NCBI GenBank assembly: GCA_040758525.1
Contig: JBFLVQ010000001.1
Span: forward strand, 1 to 53,502
DNA from: JBFLVQ01 sp040758525
GTDB taxonomy: Bacteria > Acidobacteriota > Blastocatellia > Chloracidobacteriales > JADJPF01
Direction: 5' to 3'
Length of the DNA stretch: 53,502 bases
Each line of letters starts with the position of its first letter. The first letter of the stretch is position 1. Under the pieces are notes generated by a model. The model saw only the letters and a program-made list of their open reading frames with translations, was not told the DNA's origin and searched no databases. The translations under genes were made by a program, and so were the position numbers. Below are positions 34,368 to 43,281 of the stretch, piece after piece.

Positions 34368-34825
34368 CAATGGACCATCAATATTCTACAGTACGAGAAT
34401 CACTCTACACCATTGCAGCGGGATTGTTAGTAGTAGTATTCTGTCTATTGTTACTCTATCAGGATGCCAACTTCTTCTGGGTGGATGATGCACAGTCTCA
34501 GCATATACCGGCATTGTGGGACATTGCACGAAGCTGGCAGGAAGGCGAGCTACCATTGCTCAGTCCTTACTCCTGGTTTGGAGGAGCGCTGGCAGCAGAG
34601 TATCAGTATGGAATATTCTCGCTCTCTACTTCTTTAATCTTCTTTTTGATCTGGAAGCTACAACTCTCCTTACCAACCACCGCAGCACTCTTCTCGATCA
34701 TACACTTAAGCATCACAGCAGCAGGAGGATTTCGACTAGCAAGACAGCGAGCATTGAGCATAGACCTATCGATGATGGTAGGTCTGGTTGCTGCTCTCAA
34801 TGGTTGGTTACTATTATGGGCGGCA
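34043..34825 (+). repeat. 783-base exact direct repeat, right copy
   Basis: This covers the 3' end of YfhO copy 2 and the 5' end of copy 3 and appears identical to 31674-32456. Homologous recombination between the two would delete or duplicate exactly one gene unit of 2369 bases. Confidence 0.85.
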
Positions 34826-36709
34826 GTGGCCTGGATACCTGCACTGACCTCTTTTGCCTGGCTGCCTTGGGCATGGTGGGGATTGCAATGGTCTTTGCAA
34901 GCGGGTAGTAGTGCAATTCGTTGTATTCTAGCAGGATTTTTCATCTATCTGATTCTTGCTGCAGGGGCACCTTTTACAGTGTTGATGATTGGATTGATCA
35001 CAGTCTGGCTAGCGTTACGGCAATGGCGTGTCAATCATAGTATCAAGAGGCTATCACGATTGGCAGTTGCTTGGTTGTTAGGGTTAGGGCTCGCTGCTCC
35101 TGCTCTGTTGATGTTGATCGAGTATTCGAACTACGCTGTACGTCAAAAAATGGGGTTTGTTACACAGTGGTTATGGGTAGTACCTATCTATAGTCTGCCA
35201 GGATTAATTCTGCCATCATTTACAGTGACCTGGCTGACATTCCTTGGTTGGCGCCCACATGCATCGGTAGAGTTGGCCTGTGGGTTGGCGCCTGCAATTA
35301 TTTTTCCAACTACATTGATTCTGCTACGTAGAGAGTTACTACAAAGAGTTCGCTGGGAATTGGGTCTCTTTGCTGTGACTTTTTTGCTCTCAATAGGCCC
35401 TTCAATTTTTCCATTGCGCTGGAGTTTCCGCTGGCTATCACTGCTACATCTACTATTGGCAATACTGGCTGCAGAAGGATTGGAGTTACTTCGCACTAAG
35501 CAGATTAACAGCAAAAGTACTAATAATATTCAGCCATTGATAAAAGTTTTTCAGAACAATTGTGGAGTATGGGCATTTTCAGGTGTAATGATTGTCTGGT
35601 TAGTATCACTAATATTGCGTTTAGATATTACAGAACAGAGTTATCTGCTAGGTATAAAACTACTGCTGATCTCATTATGTTGGGCAATAGTAGAACAGGT
35701 ATTTTCGATCCAGTCACATATTCGCAGATTGACTCCCGTAGCCGTTATATTGATTTCGTTCTGGGTTACTTATCAACAGATTCCTACTAATCTAGCCCTC
35801 CCACACTGGAAATGTTCTCCTAATATAAGCAAAGTTGCGCCATTTGATCCCAACATACGTTACCTAAGTCTCTATAGTGGTGACGATATGTTTAAAACTG
35901 ATAAACCTGTTGGCACAATAGTGCGCTTTGGCAATTCATCAATGTGTGCAGGAGTAGAGTTCATCAATGGTTACAGTCCTATTATGCCAATTGGACTCAG
36001 GTATCTTCTGCAACTCGGCGGTCAAGGATATATGAATAGATCAAATGCGCTTCTTACCCTACAAAGGGAGATTGGTTCGACAGGGCTACTAGCATTAATG
36101 GGTGTGGATGGACTGGTGGTTCCTGATAGTATTCCTTCAGCAAAAGCCAAACTATTAGAAGAAGGATGGCAGCTAATTGCTTCTTCTGAAGAGGGTTCGA
36201 TATTCCATCGTCCAGGTCCTCCCAGCCCGCGTATACGTTCTGTGCTATCAGTTCAAACCAGTAATGATTATATGAATGCATTAACATGGTTGGTCTCACG
36301 CACTGAGGTAAGCGCGCCCTTTGTCTTGCTGAAACCTGAATCAATGCCAAGTCAACAATTAAGCTTTGCTGCTACCAATGTCAAACTGGTAGCAGAGACT
36401 CGCCTACGCGCCATTGCTCAGGTAGAGCCACTTAACAGTAGTGGAGAATCATTAGTGTTATTCTCTCGACCTTGGTATCCAGGCTATCGTGCCACTCTTA
36501 ATGGTAAAGAAGTACCTGTTGAAGTGATAAACTATTTTCTACCAGCAGTACGATTACCTGCTGGCGCACAAGGTGAGTTGATCTTGGAGTATCGTCCTAG
36601 CTCATTTGTTATTGGAGTCATTATTGCATTAATAACCCTATTGTTGACAGCGCTGGCAATAATACTAATATTACAACAGCGGCGATCTGCTGTGATCACT
36701 GTTAATTAA
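34370..36709 (+). CDS. YfhO-like multi-pass membrane protein, array copy 3
   Basis: This 779-residue paralog has the same start region as copy 2 (MDHQYSTVRESLYTIAAG, WVDDAQSQHIPALWD). The segment 34863-35105 agrees with copy 4 at nearly every base (GLQWSLQAGSSAIRCILAGF). The variable outer region is its own (YSGDDMFKTDKPVGTIVRFG). The 3' end matches copy 4 in most of LRAIAQVEPLNSSGESLVLF through LEYRPSSFVI. The last helix has diverged (LTALAIILILQQRR). Function is inferred only from the YfhO family. There is an 11-base gap to copy 4. Confidence 0.82.
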   Translation: MDHQYSTVRESLYTIAAGLLVVVFCLLLLYQDANFFWVDDAQSQHIPALWDIARSWQEGELPLLSPYSWFGGALAAEYQYGIFSLSTSLIFFLIWKLQLSLPTTAALFSIIHLSITAAGGFRLARQRALSIDLSMMVGLVAALNGWLLLWAAVAWIPALTSFAWLPWAWWGLQWSLQAGSSAIRCILAGFFIYLILAAGAPFTVLMIGLITVWLALRQWRVNHSIKRLSRLAVAWLLGLGLAAPALLMLIEYSNYAVRQKMGFVTQWLWVVPIYSLPGLILPSFTVTWLTFLGWRPHASVELACGLAPAIIFPTTLILLRRELLQRVRWELGLFAVTFLLSIGPSIFPLRWSFRWLSLLHLLLAILAAEGLELLRTKQINSKSTNNIQPLIKVFQNNCGVWAFSGVMIVWLVSLILRLDITEQSYLLGIKLLLISLCWAIVEQVFSIQSHIRRLTPVAVILISFWVTYQQIPTNLALPHWKCSPNISKVAPFDPNIRYLSLYSGDDMFKTDKPVGTIVRFGNSSMCAGVEFINGYSPIMPIGLRYLLQLGGQGYMNRSNALLTLQREIGSTGLLALMGVDGLVVPDSIPSAKAKLLEEGWQLIASSEEGSIFHRPGPPSPRIRSVLSVQTSNDYMNALTWLVSRTEVSAPFVLLKPESMPSQQLSFAATNVKLVAETRLRAIAQVEPLNSSGESLVLFSRPWYPGYRATLNGKEVPVEVINYFLPAVRLPAGAQGELILEYRPSSFVIGVIIALITLLLTALAIILILQQRRSAVITVN

Positions 36710-36720
36710 ATAGTTTAACA

Positions 36721-39069
36721 ATGGACCATCAATATTCTACAGTACGAGAATCACTCTACACCATTGCAGCGGGATTGTTAGTAGTAGTATTCTGTCTATT
36801 GTTACTCTATCAGGATGTCAATTTCTTCTGGGTAGATGATGCACAGTCTTATCACCTACCTGGACTCTGGGACATCGCACGAAGCTGGCAGGAAGGCGAG
36901 CTACCATTGCTCAGTCCTTACTCCTGGTTTGGAGGAGCGCTGGCAGCAGAGTATCAGTGTGGAGTATTCTCGCTCTCTACTTCTTTAATCTTCTTTTTGA
37001 TCTGGAAGCTACAACTCTCTTTACCCGCCACCGCAGCACTCTTCTCGATCATACACTTAAGCATCACAGCAGCAGGAGGATTTCGACTAGCAAGACAGCG
37101 AGCATTGAGCATAGACCTATCGATGATGGTAGGTCTGGTTACTGCTCTCAATGGTTGGCTACTGCTATGGTGTGCGATCTCTTGGACACCAGGAATGACC
37201 GCCTTTACTTGGCTACCTTGGGCATGGTGGGGATTGCAATGGTCTTTGCAAGCGGGTAGTAGTGCAATTCGTTGTATTCTAGCAGGATTTTTCATCTATC
37301 TGATTCTTGCTGCAGGGGCACCTTTTACAGTGTTGATGATTGGATTGATCACAGTCTGGCTAGCATTACGGCAATGGCGTGTCAATCATAGTATCAAGAG
37401 GCTATCACGATTGGCAGTTGCTTGGTTGTTAGGGTTAGGGCTCGCTGCTCCTGCTCTGCTAATGCTAATAGAATATTCCCATCATACAGTACGTTTAAAA
37501 ATCACCCCTATTGCACCTTGGATGTGGGTTGTGCCTATATTGAGTCTACCTGGCCTGATTTTGCCTTCATTCACTGTGAACTGGATGACATTTTTGGGCT
37601 GGCGCCCACATGCATCAGTAGAATTGGCCTGTGGGTTGGCACCTGCTGTGATTCTATTGGCAGTACTGATTGTATTACGAAAAAAGTTTATTGAGAAAGT
37701 CCGTTGGGAATTGGGACTCTTTGCTATCACTCTGTTACTCTCTATAAGCCCATCCTCTTTTCCATTCCGCTGGAGCTTTCGTTGGTTATCGCTTCTGCAT
37801 CTTTTACTAACAATACTGGCAGCAGAAGGGTTGGCGCTCTTCAGATCTGAAAAATTGATAGTGAACGAAAATATTGTTAAGGAAAATGGTACTGAATCAG
37901 CAAAACCATTTATCAAACAGTATCAAAACAATCTTGGTATATGGGCGCTCTGCTCTGTATTGATAATACTAGCAATTTCACAATCACTGAATTTGGATCT
38001 TACTGATAAGAGCTTTTCATTAGCTATTAACCTGATATTGATTTCTACCATTTGGGCAGCATTAGAACGATTTCTTGCTACATCATCAGCACTACGTAGA
38101 TGGGCGATTGTTGGAGTAGTACTAACCTCATTTGCAGTTACTTACCGTTACATCCCGACCAATACAGAAATACCGCGTTGGGACTTCTCAGAGATGCGCA
38201 AAGTCGAGCCACTCAATCCTGAGATACGTTATCTCTGTCTATATGATCGTTGGGATGCATTCAAGACATATCAGCCCAATCTAGGTCCTGTATTACGACC
38301 TGGCAATACTGCTATGTATGCAGGCTTGCAACTTGTCAATGGTTATAGTGCTATGGAGTTGACCAATTTCTGGTACATTTTTCGTTTTAGCGGACAAGGA
38401 TATTTGAATAGAAGAGCAGCTAGAGCCATTCTACAAAAGGAGACAGGTGCTGAAGGACTATTACAACTTATGGGTGTTGATGGATTGATTATTCCTGCAA
38501 CTATGAAAACAGAAAGCGCCATGCTTATACAGCAAGGCTGGCAACAAGTAGCAGACTTTGATGAAGGCACGATATTCCACCGAATAGGACCGCCTAGCCC
38601 ACATGTACGCTCACTCTTATCAGTACAATCAATCTCAAACGATGAATATGGATTAAGATGGTTTGAATTCCGTACTAGACCATCTGTCCCACTGCTACTG
38701 TTAAGTCAAACACCTAGCTCTGGCCAACAATTAAGCTTTGCTGCTACCAATGTCAAACTGGTAACAGAGACTCGCCTACGCGCCATTGCTCAGGTAGAGC
38801 CACTTAACAGTAGTGGAGAATCACTGGTGTTATTCTCTCGACCTTGGTATCCAGGCTATCGTGCCACTCTTAATGGTAAAGAAGTACCTGTTGAAGTGAT
38901 AAACTATTTTCTACCAGCAGTACGATTACCTGCTGGCGCACAAGGTGAGTTGATCTTGGAGTATCGTCCTAGCTCATTTGTTAATGGAGTTATTATTGCA
39001 TTAATAACCCTATTGTTGATCGTACTAGCATTAGGATGGATGTTATGGCAACGACGATATAAGAATTGA
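36721..39069 (+). CDS. YfhO-like multi-pass membrane protein, array copy 4
   Basis: This 782-residue paralog ends the array. The first 33 codons equal copies 2 and 3, after which substitutions appear (VDDAQSYHLPGLWD). The outer variable region resembles copy 2 (YQNNLGIWALCSVLIILAIS, TYQPNLGPVLRPGNTAMYAG), while the middle and 3' end resemble copy 3. It converges on the acyl-CoA dehydrogenase operon with nine bases between stops. Four adjacent YfhO-type genes suggest several related glycosylation specificities or phase-variable surface decoration, an inference from organisation. Confidence 0.82.
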   Translation: MDHQYSTVRESLYTIAAGLLVVVFCLLLLYQDVNFFWVDDAQSYHLPGLWDIARSWQEGELPLLSPYSWFGGALAAEYQCGVFSLSTSLIFFLIWKLQLSLPATAALFSIIHLSITAAGGFRLARQRALSIDLSMMVGLVTALNGWLLLWCAISWTPGMTAFTWLPWAWWGLQWSLQAGSSAIRCILAGFFIYLILAAGAPFTVLMIGLITVWLALRQWRVNHSIKRLSRLAVAWLLGLGLAAPALLMLIEYSHHTVRLKITPIAPWMWVVPILSLPGLILPSFTVNWMTFLGWRPHASVELACGLAPAVILLAVLIVLRKKFIEKVRWELGLFAITLLLSISPSSFPFRWSFRWLSLLHLLLTILAAEGLALFRSEKLIVNENIVKENGTESAKPFIKQYQNNLGIWALCSVLIILAISQSLNLDLTDKSFSLAINLILISTIWAALERFLATSSALRRWAIVGVVLTSFAVTYRYIPTNTEIPRWDFSEMRKVEPLNPEIRYLCLYDRWDAFKTYQPNLGPVLRPGNTAMYAGLQLVNGYSAMELTNFWYIFRFSGQGYLNRRAARAILQKETGAEGLLQLMGVDGLIIPATMKTESAMLIQQGWQQVADFDEGTIFHRIGPPSPHVRSLLSVQSISNDEYGLRWFEFRTRPSVPLLLLSQTPSSGQQLSFAATNVKLVTETRLRAIAQVEPLNSSGESLVLFSRPWYPGYRATLNGKEVPVEVINYFLPAVRLPAGAQGELILEYRPSSFVNGVIIALITLLLIVLALGWMLWQRRYKN

Positions 39070-39078
39070 TATTCACGA

Positions 39079-40218
39079 TCAAAAGAGCAAGCCGCGGGCA
39101 ATCAGCATACGCTGCACTTCCGAGACTCCTTCACCAATTTCACCTAAACGTGCATCACGGTATAGCTGTTCTACACGATAATCAGTGATATAACCATATC
39201 CTCCATGCACTTGTACGGCGGCATCAGCAGCTCGTTTGCCTACCTCAGAAGCAAAAAGCTTTGCCATTGAAGCTTCCATAGTAGCATCAGCACCAGATTG
39301 AAACTTCCAGGCAGCCTGCAATATCAACATCTCTGCTGCATCGATCTCTGCCTTCACTTCGGCAAGTCGGAAACCAACATCCTGAAAGTTATAGATTGGT
39401 TGGCCAAAAACCTCGCGCTCATTAGCATACTTAATCGCCTCGTCTAGACTAGCCTTCGCAATCCCCAAGGAGAAGCAGGACATACCTATACGGAAAAATG
39501 TCAGGCAGTTCATTGTATGATAAAAACCTTGGTTTGCTTTTCCCAAAAGATTATTAGCTGGTACATGACAATCATCAAAATAGAGAGCGCTAGTAGGCGA
39601 ACCACGTACACCCATCTTGTCCAATGGTGGTCCAGAGCTCCATCCTGGACAATCCTTATCAACAATGATCAGGCTCATCTGATGCGGACCGCCGGTCTCA
39701 CCTGTGACAGCAAGCACCAAGACACAATCGGCAACTGGTCCATTGGTACAGAACATCTTTGAACCATTCAATAGATACTGGCCATTCTGTAGTACCGCCT
39801 TGGTCTTAGCAGCAGCAAGGTCAGAGCCAGCGCTAGGCTCAGTAAGTGCCATAGCGCCAATATTCTCACCACGCGCCAATGGTCTGAGATACTTCTCTTT
39901 CTGCTCTGCTGTGCCTAGACTAAGAATTGTATAGCCACATAGGCCTGTGCTGGCACCCATAGATAAGAAAGTCGATGGGCAGACCCGCGCTAGCTCAAGC
40001 CAGGCCAATATATTGGTAATTATGTCGGCACCACTGCCACCATACTCTTCGGGAAAGGAGAGTGCGCAGAGTCCAAACTGAGCCAGTTTAGCTAGGTTTG
40101 TACGCAATATCTCTACATTCTCCTCAATAGCGCGTGTATGCGGGAGAATTTCGGCACGTAAGAACTCGCGCAATGATTTTAGATATTGTTGTTGTATCTC
40201 AGTCAATTCAAAATCCAT
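39079..40218 (-). CDS. Acyl-CoA dehydrogenase
   Basis: This 379-residue FAD enzyme of the acyl-CoA dehydrogenase family introduces the alpha-beta double bond into an acyl-CoA. The FAD/substrate motif is AMALTEPSAGSDLAAAKTKA. The C-terminal signature is QVHGGYGYITDYRVEQLYRDARLGEIGEGVSEVQR. The Glu in IGEG takes the place of the catalytic Glu376 of medium-chain enzymes (IYEG), so it should be active with the classical base position. It is last in a six-gene minus-strand run (45664-39079), three bases after the TMTC-like gene. The substrate chain is unknown; the second dehydrogenase in the operon suggests branched or stepwise degradation. Confidence 0.93.
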   Translation of the reverse strand: MDFELTEIQQQYLKSLREFLRAEILPHTRAIEENVEILRTNLAKLAQFGLCALSFPEEYGGSGADIITNILAWLELARVCPSTFLSMGASTGLCGYTILSLGTAEQKEKYLRPLARGENIGAMALTEPSAGSDLAAAKTKAVLQNGQYLLNGSKMFCTNGPVADCVLVLAVTGETGGPHQMSLIIVDKDCPGWSSGPPLDKMGVRGSPTSALYFDDCHVPANNLLGKANQGFYHTMNCLTFFRIGMSCFSLGIAKASLDEAIKYANEREVFGQPIYNFQDVGFRLAEVKAEIDAAEMLILQAAWKFQSGADATMEASMAKLFASEVGKRAADAAVQVHGGYGYITDYRVEQLYRDARLGEIGEGVSEVQRMLIARGLLF

Positions 40219-40221
40219 AGA

Positions 40222-41931
40222 TTATTCACCTATACGCCTATCTTCAGTAGTTGTTATCTGTTCAAGTAACAGGCGGGCTTGCTGGAAATCAGGATAGTTA
40301 GCAGTAGTTCTGCTAAGCAGTTCTATTGCCTTACTTCTTTGTCCCCTTTTTATATATATCTGGGCAAGATTGGTATAAACCAGCAGATTGTTTACTGCAT
40401 TCATCTCTATTGTGCGCTCGTAAAAGTATGTCGCGCGGTCATAATCTCCCAGCGAAGAATAGTAGAGTCCTAATCCTGTACAAGCACAACCCGATTCACC
40501 ATTCTTTAGCGCTAGACTAAATTGATAGTGATTAGCAGCTTCATCCTTTTTCCCTTCTATATAGAGTGCTGATGCATAGTTGCAATGAGCAAGCTCGGAA
40601 GTCGTATTCTCTGCCACGGCACGCTTCCAAAGATCAAGATCGCTATACCAGAAGCTATTCTGCCTGATCGTCATTATTGAGAAGCCTATTATCATCGCAA
40701 TACAACCCCCTACTATTAGCGATTTGATGTATACCAATATCGCTTTACTCTCAAAGAGCGCGTTAAGTCCTATTGCTAGCGCGATCGAGAAACCGAGCGA
40801 AGGAAGAAATGCATAGCGATCTTGGACTATTAATCCAGGTCTGAATGCTCCTAGATTAAGCACTGGCATTAAGGTGATAAGAATCCAACCAGCAGCAAAG
40901 ATAATTGTGTTTGGTGTACGCAACCAGATAATGGCAGCGATTGCAATAAGCAATAATAGTGGCAACCAGAATGCTAAGCTAGCAAGACTAGTAACAGGTG
41001 ATAGACTATAGATAGCACTCAATCCCATTGGGAAGATAAGTATTCTAAGATATTCTAGGATCACCTCTGGGATAGTCAGTAATACTGCATCAAGCTTCAT
41101 ATTGGCGCCTAGTCCAATCCGTCCTGAGCCACCATAAGCATAGTAACGTAGCCCTAAATAGATCACCACCATTGCCAAAAATGGTAATGTTGCCCCCATC
41201 GCCTTGATGGTTCTCTTAATAAAGTTCGATTCTTTAATAAATATCAATTGGTGGAAAGCAACCAGAATAGGAAAACAGAGCGCCGCTTCTTTACTTAGTA
41301 ATGCTGCCAACACTAATACCATTGAACCTAGCAAGAAGATCCTGCTCTGCTGAGCGCGCGCCTGCAGATAGAGAGCAAATCCTGCTAGAAAGAAGAGTGC
41401 ATGTAATGTGTCACCTAAACAGTTAACCCATGCTACTACTTCCGAATGTATAGGATGGCTGATAAATAGTAATAGACTTAATGCTGCTACTGCCCTCGCA
41501 CCGCTTAGTTGCCTGACAACTACATAGGCAAGCGCCACTATTCCAAGAAAGAGTAGTAGGTTGAGCAGATGCCAATATGGTTCATACTCGCCAAACATTT
41601 GAAAGGCGAGGGCAAAGAGCATACGAGTAAAAGGCCGATAGTGAAGCGTCACTCCAGATTTGGAATTGAGCCAGGATACATCATAAGCAGGCGGATCTAT
41701 GAAGGCACGACTAAAATAGCTCCAATCACGTAGCGCATTATTGGAAACAATCAATAGATAGTCATCATAGACGAAATGATTCCTCAGCGAGTTGGCAAAG
41801 ACAATAGCAGCAATGGTGAGAAGCAGCAGGAGAATCTGCCTATCACTACGTTGGGCAAACCACTGCCAGGCGCGCAGCCCCGCACCGCTGATATACTGCT
41901 CTGTTGAGACAACCTCCGCCTGCGTCACCAT
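40222..41931 (-). CDS. TMTC-like GT-C membrane protein with C-terminal TPRs
   Basis: This is a 569-residue protein. The first membrane helix (about 33-50) leads to a loop with RNHFVYDDYLLIVSNN, the acidic DD of GT-C glycosyltransferases. About ten further helices follow (to about 410), then TPR repeats at about 430-560 (LGLYYSSLGDYDRATYFYER, LAQIYIKRGQRSKAIELL). The layout resembles bacterial relatives of TMTC O-mannosyltransferases (DUF1736-like). Donor and acceptor are unknown. It lies inside a fatty-acid-type catabolic run, 43 bases after the SDR and three before the acyl-CoA dehydrogenase, an odd partner. Its nearness to the YfhO array, also GT-C-like, may point to shared surface glycosylation. 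Confidence 0.8.
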   Translation of the reverse strand: MVTQAEVVSTEQYISGAGLRAWQWFAQRSDRQILLLLLTIAAIVFANSLRNHFVYDDYLLIVSNNALRDWSYFSRAFIDPPAYDVSWLNSKSGVTLHYRPFTRMLFALAFQMFGEYEPYWHLLNLLLFLGIVALAYVVVRQLSGARAVAALSLLLFISHPIHSEVVAWVNCLGDTLHALFFLAGFALYLQARAQQSRIFLLGSMVLVLAALLSKEAALCFPILVAFHQLIFIKESNFIKRTIKAMGATLPFLAMVVIYLGLRYYAYGGSGRIGLGANMKLDAVLLTIPEVILEYLRILIFPMGLSAIYSLSPVTSLASLAFWLPLLLLIAIAAIIWLRTPNTIIFAAGWILITLMPVLNLGAFRPGLIVQDRYAFLPSLGFSIALAIGLNALFESKAILVYIKSLIVGGCIAMIIGFSIMTIRQNSFWYSDLDLWKRAVAENTTSELAHCNYASALYIEGKKDEAANHYQFSLALKNGESGCACTGLGLYYSSLGDYDRATYFYERTIEMNAVNNLLVYTNLAQIYIKRGQRSKAIELLSRTTANYPDFQQARLLLEQITTTEDRRIGE

Positions 41932-41974
41932 AAATCAGGCCACTGAGGCTCTGTTCCTATTCGATCTGTCCGAT

Positions 41975-42766
41975 TTAACTTACCCCTTCGAAATGGAAGG
42001 TTCCCTTGTTGAGCCATGCGCCACCATCTGCGACTATCACATCACCAGTGATATAGTCAGCCATATCGGAGACTAGAAAGGCACAGATATTGGCCATCTC
42101 TTCAATACTACCAAAACGCTGCAGGGGTACGTCCTTCTCAAGCTTCTCTTTGAGACCTGGAAAAGCCCAAAGCTTGGCAGCACCAGTATTCTCAATCGGA
42201 CCAGGCGCCAGTGCATTGACACGTATATTGTAAGGCGCCCATTCTACCGCCAATGTCTGTGTCATGGTAATTACCCCAGCTTTAGCACAGGCACTATGAA
42301 TGGTACCGGGACCACCTGTCCAGGCATAGGTAGCAACAATATTTAGGATCTTGCCACGCTTCTGTTTGATCATCTGCAGCCCTGCAGCGCGTGAACAGTA
42401 GAACGTACCATTGAGGACAATGTTAATAACCGAATTCCAGCCATTGATCGAGAGGTTCTCGGTTAGACAGACAAAATTGCCTGCAGCATTATTAACCAGT
42501 ATATCGATATGGCCGAATCGTTCTACAGTCTTTGCCATCAACTGATCGACTTGTTGGGGATCACGTACATCAGTAGCGATCGCGACCGCTTCTATACCTT
42601 TGCTAGTCAACTCCTCTACAGCCTTATCAAGCTGTTCTTGTTTACGGCTAGCAATTACTATCTTGGCACCCAACTCCCCATACTTACTAGCGATGCCAAA
42701 ACCTATTCCTGTCGCCCCCCCTGTGATAATTGCCACTTGATCTTGTAGAAATTTGGTTGCAAACAT
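41975..42766 (-). CDS. SDR oxidoreductase, 2,4-dienoyl-CoA reductase-like
   Basis: This 263-residue short-chain dehydrogenase has the NADP(H) motif ITGGATGIGFGIA (about 14-26). LVNNAAGNFV is characteristic of dienoyl-CoA reductases. The catalytic region reads IVATYAWTGGPGTIHSACAK, where the Tyr precedes the Lys by 15 residues as in mitochondrial DECR1 instead of the usual YxxxK. The segment EWAPYNIRVNALAPGPIENT also follows DECR. It should reduce 2,4-dienoyl-CoA during degradation of unsaturated fatty acids. The start overlaps the stop of the SCP2-like gene (TAATG), so the two are translationally coupled. Confidence 0.9.
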   Translation of the reverse strand: MFATKFLQDQVAIITGGATGIGFGIASKYGELGAKIVIASRKQEQLDKAVEELTSKGIEAVAIATDVRDPQQVDQLMAKTVERFGHIDILVNNAAGNFVCLTENLSINGWNSVINIVLNGTFYCSRAAGLQMIKQKRGKILNIVATYAWTGGPGTIHSACAKAGVITMTQTLAVEWAPYNIRVNALAPGPIENTGAAKLWAFPGLKEKLEKDVPLQRFGSIEEMANICAFLVSDMADYITGDVIVADGGAWLNKGTFHFEGVS

Positions 42767-43260
42767 TATCCCTCCGGGGACGTAACAGTCCCTTCTGCTC
42801 CCGTGCCTTCTTGGGAGCTTTCATCAGTATAATCATAATTGGTCTCGACTGATGCACAGATCTGATTCCAGTAACTCACTGGGCGCATAAGCTGCATCAG
42901 CGTTACCTTGTTACCTTCTATCTGATAGTGTGGCGAGGTGAGTGCACGCATAGGCGCCATTTCACCCTTATTGAGCGCTGCCATCATATTGTAAGGACAG
43001 GTAGCACGCATCATCCAAGCAGCATTAAAGGGAGTATTGCGCAATTCCTGCCAAGGAGTTGGTTGTGAATCATACTTCCAGTCTACCAACTTCCCTTGCT
43101 TAAACGTCCACTCCATCATACGGTCCTTACCATCGGGACCATCGTAGACACGAAAAGTGAAAATGCCACTCAGTTTCTTACCTTCTTGCTCAAACTTTGC
43201 ATCGCTTTGAATACGCCGGGCACACTCATCTAGCCAGGCTTTCGTATAATACTTGATCAT
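42766..43260 (-). CDS. SCP2-like lipid-binding domain protein
   Basis: This 164-residue soluble protein resembles the SCP-2 sterol/lipid carrier fold. An opening helix (AWLDECARRIQSDAKFEQEG) is followed by strands (LSGIFTFRVYDG, MMEWTFKQGKLVDW) and a hydrophobic central stretch. The C-terminal tail is disordered and acidic (DESSQEGTGAEGTV). SCP-2-like proteins present acyl-CoAs or lipids to enzymes, which suits its place between an alcohol dehydrogenase and a dienoyl-CoA reductase-like SDR. Spacing is 21 bases from the alcohol dehydrogenase, and the stop overlaps the SDR start. The family call is moderate: the pattern fits, but no residue is diagnostic. Confidence 0.65.
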   Translation of the reverse strand: MIKYYTKAWLDECARRIQSDAKFEQEGKKLSGIFTFRVYDGPDGKDRMMEWTFKQGKLVDWKYDSQPTPWQELRNTPFNAAWMMRATCPYNMMAALNKGEMAPMRALTSPHYQIEGNKVTLMQLMRPVSYWNQICASVETNYDYTDESSQEGTGAEGTVTSPEG

Positions 43261-43281
43261 AATTCTCCTGACTTAATAGAG

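Noticed and set aside
29889..37295. Four near-identical 113-codon antisense ORFs, one in each YfhO copy
   Set aside because: They recur only because the sense genes are duplicated. There is no ribosome site or family match.
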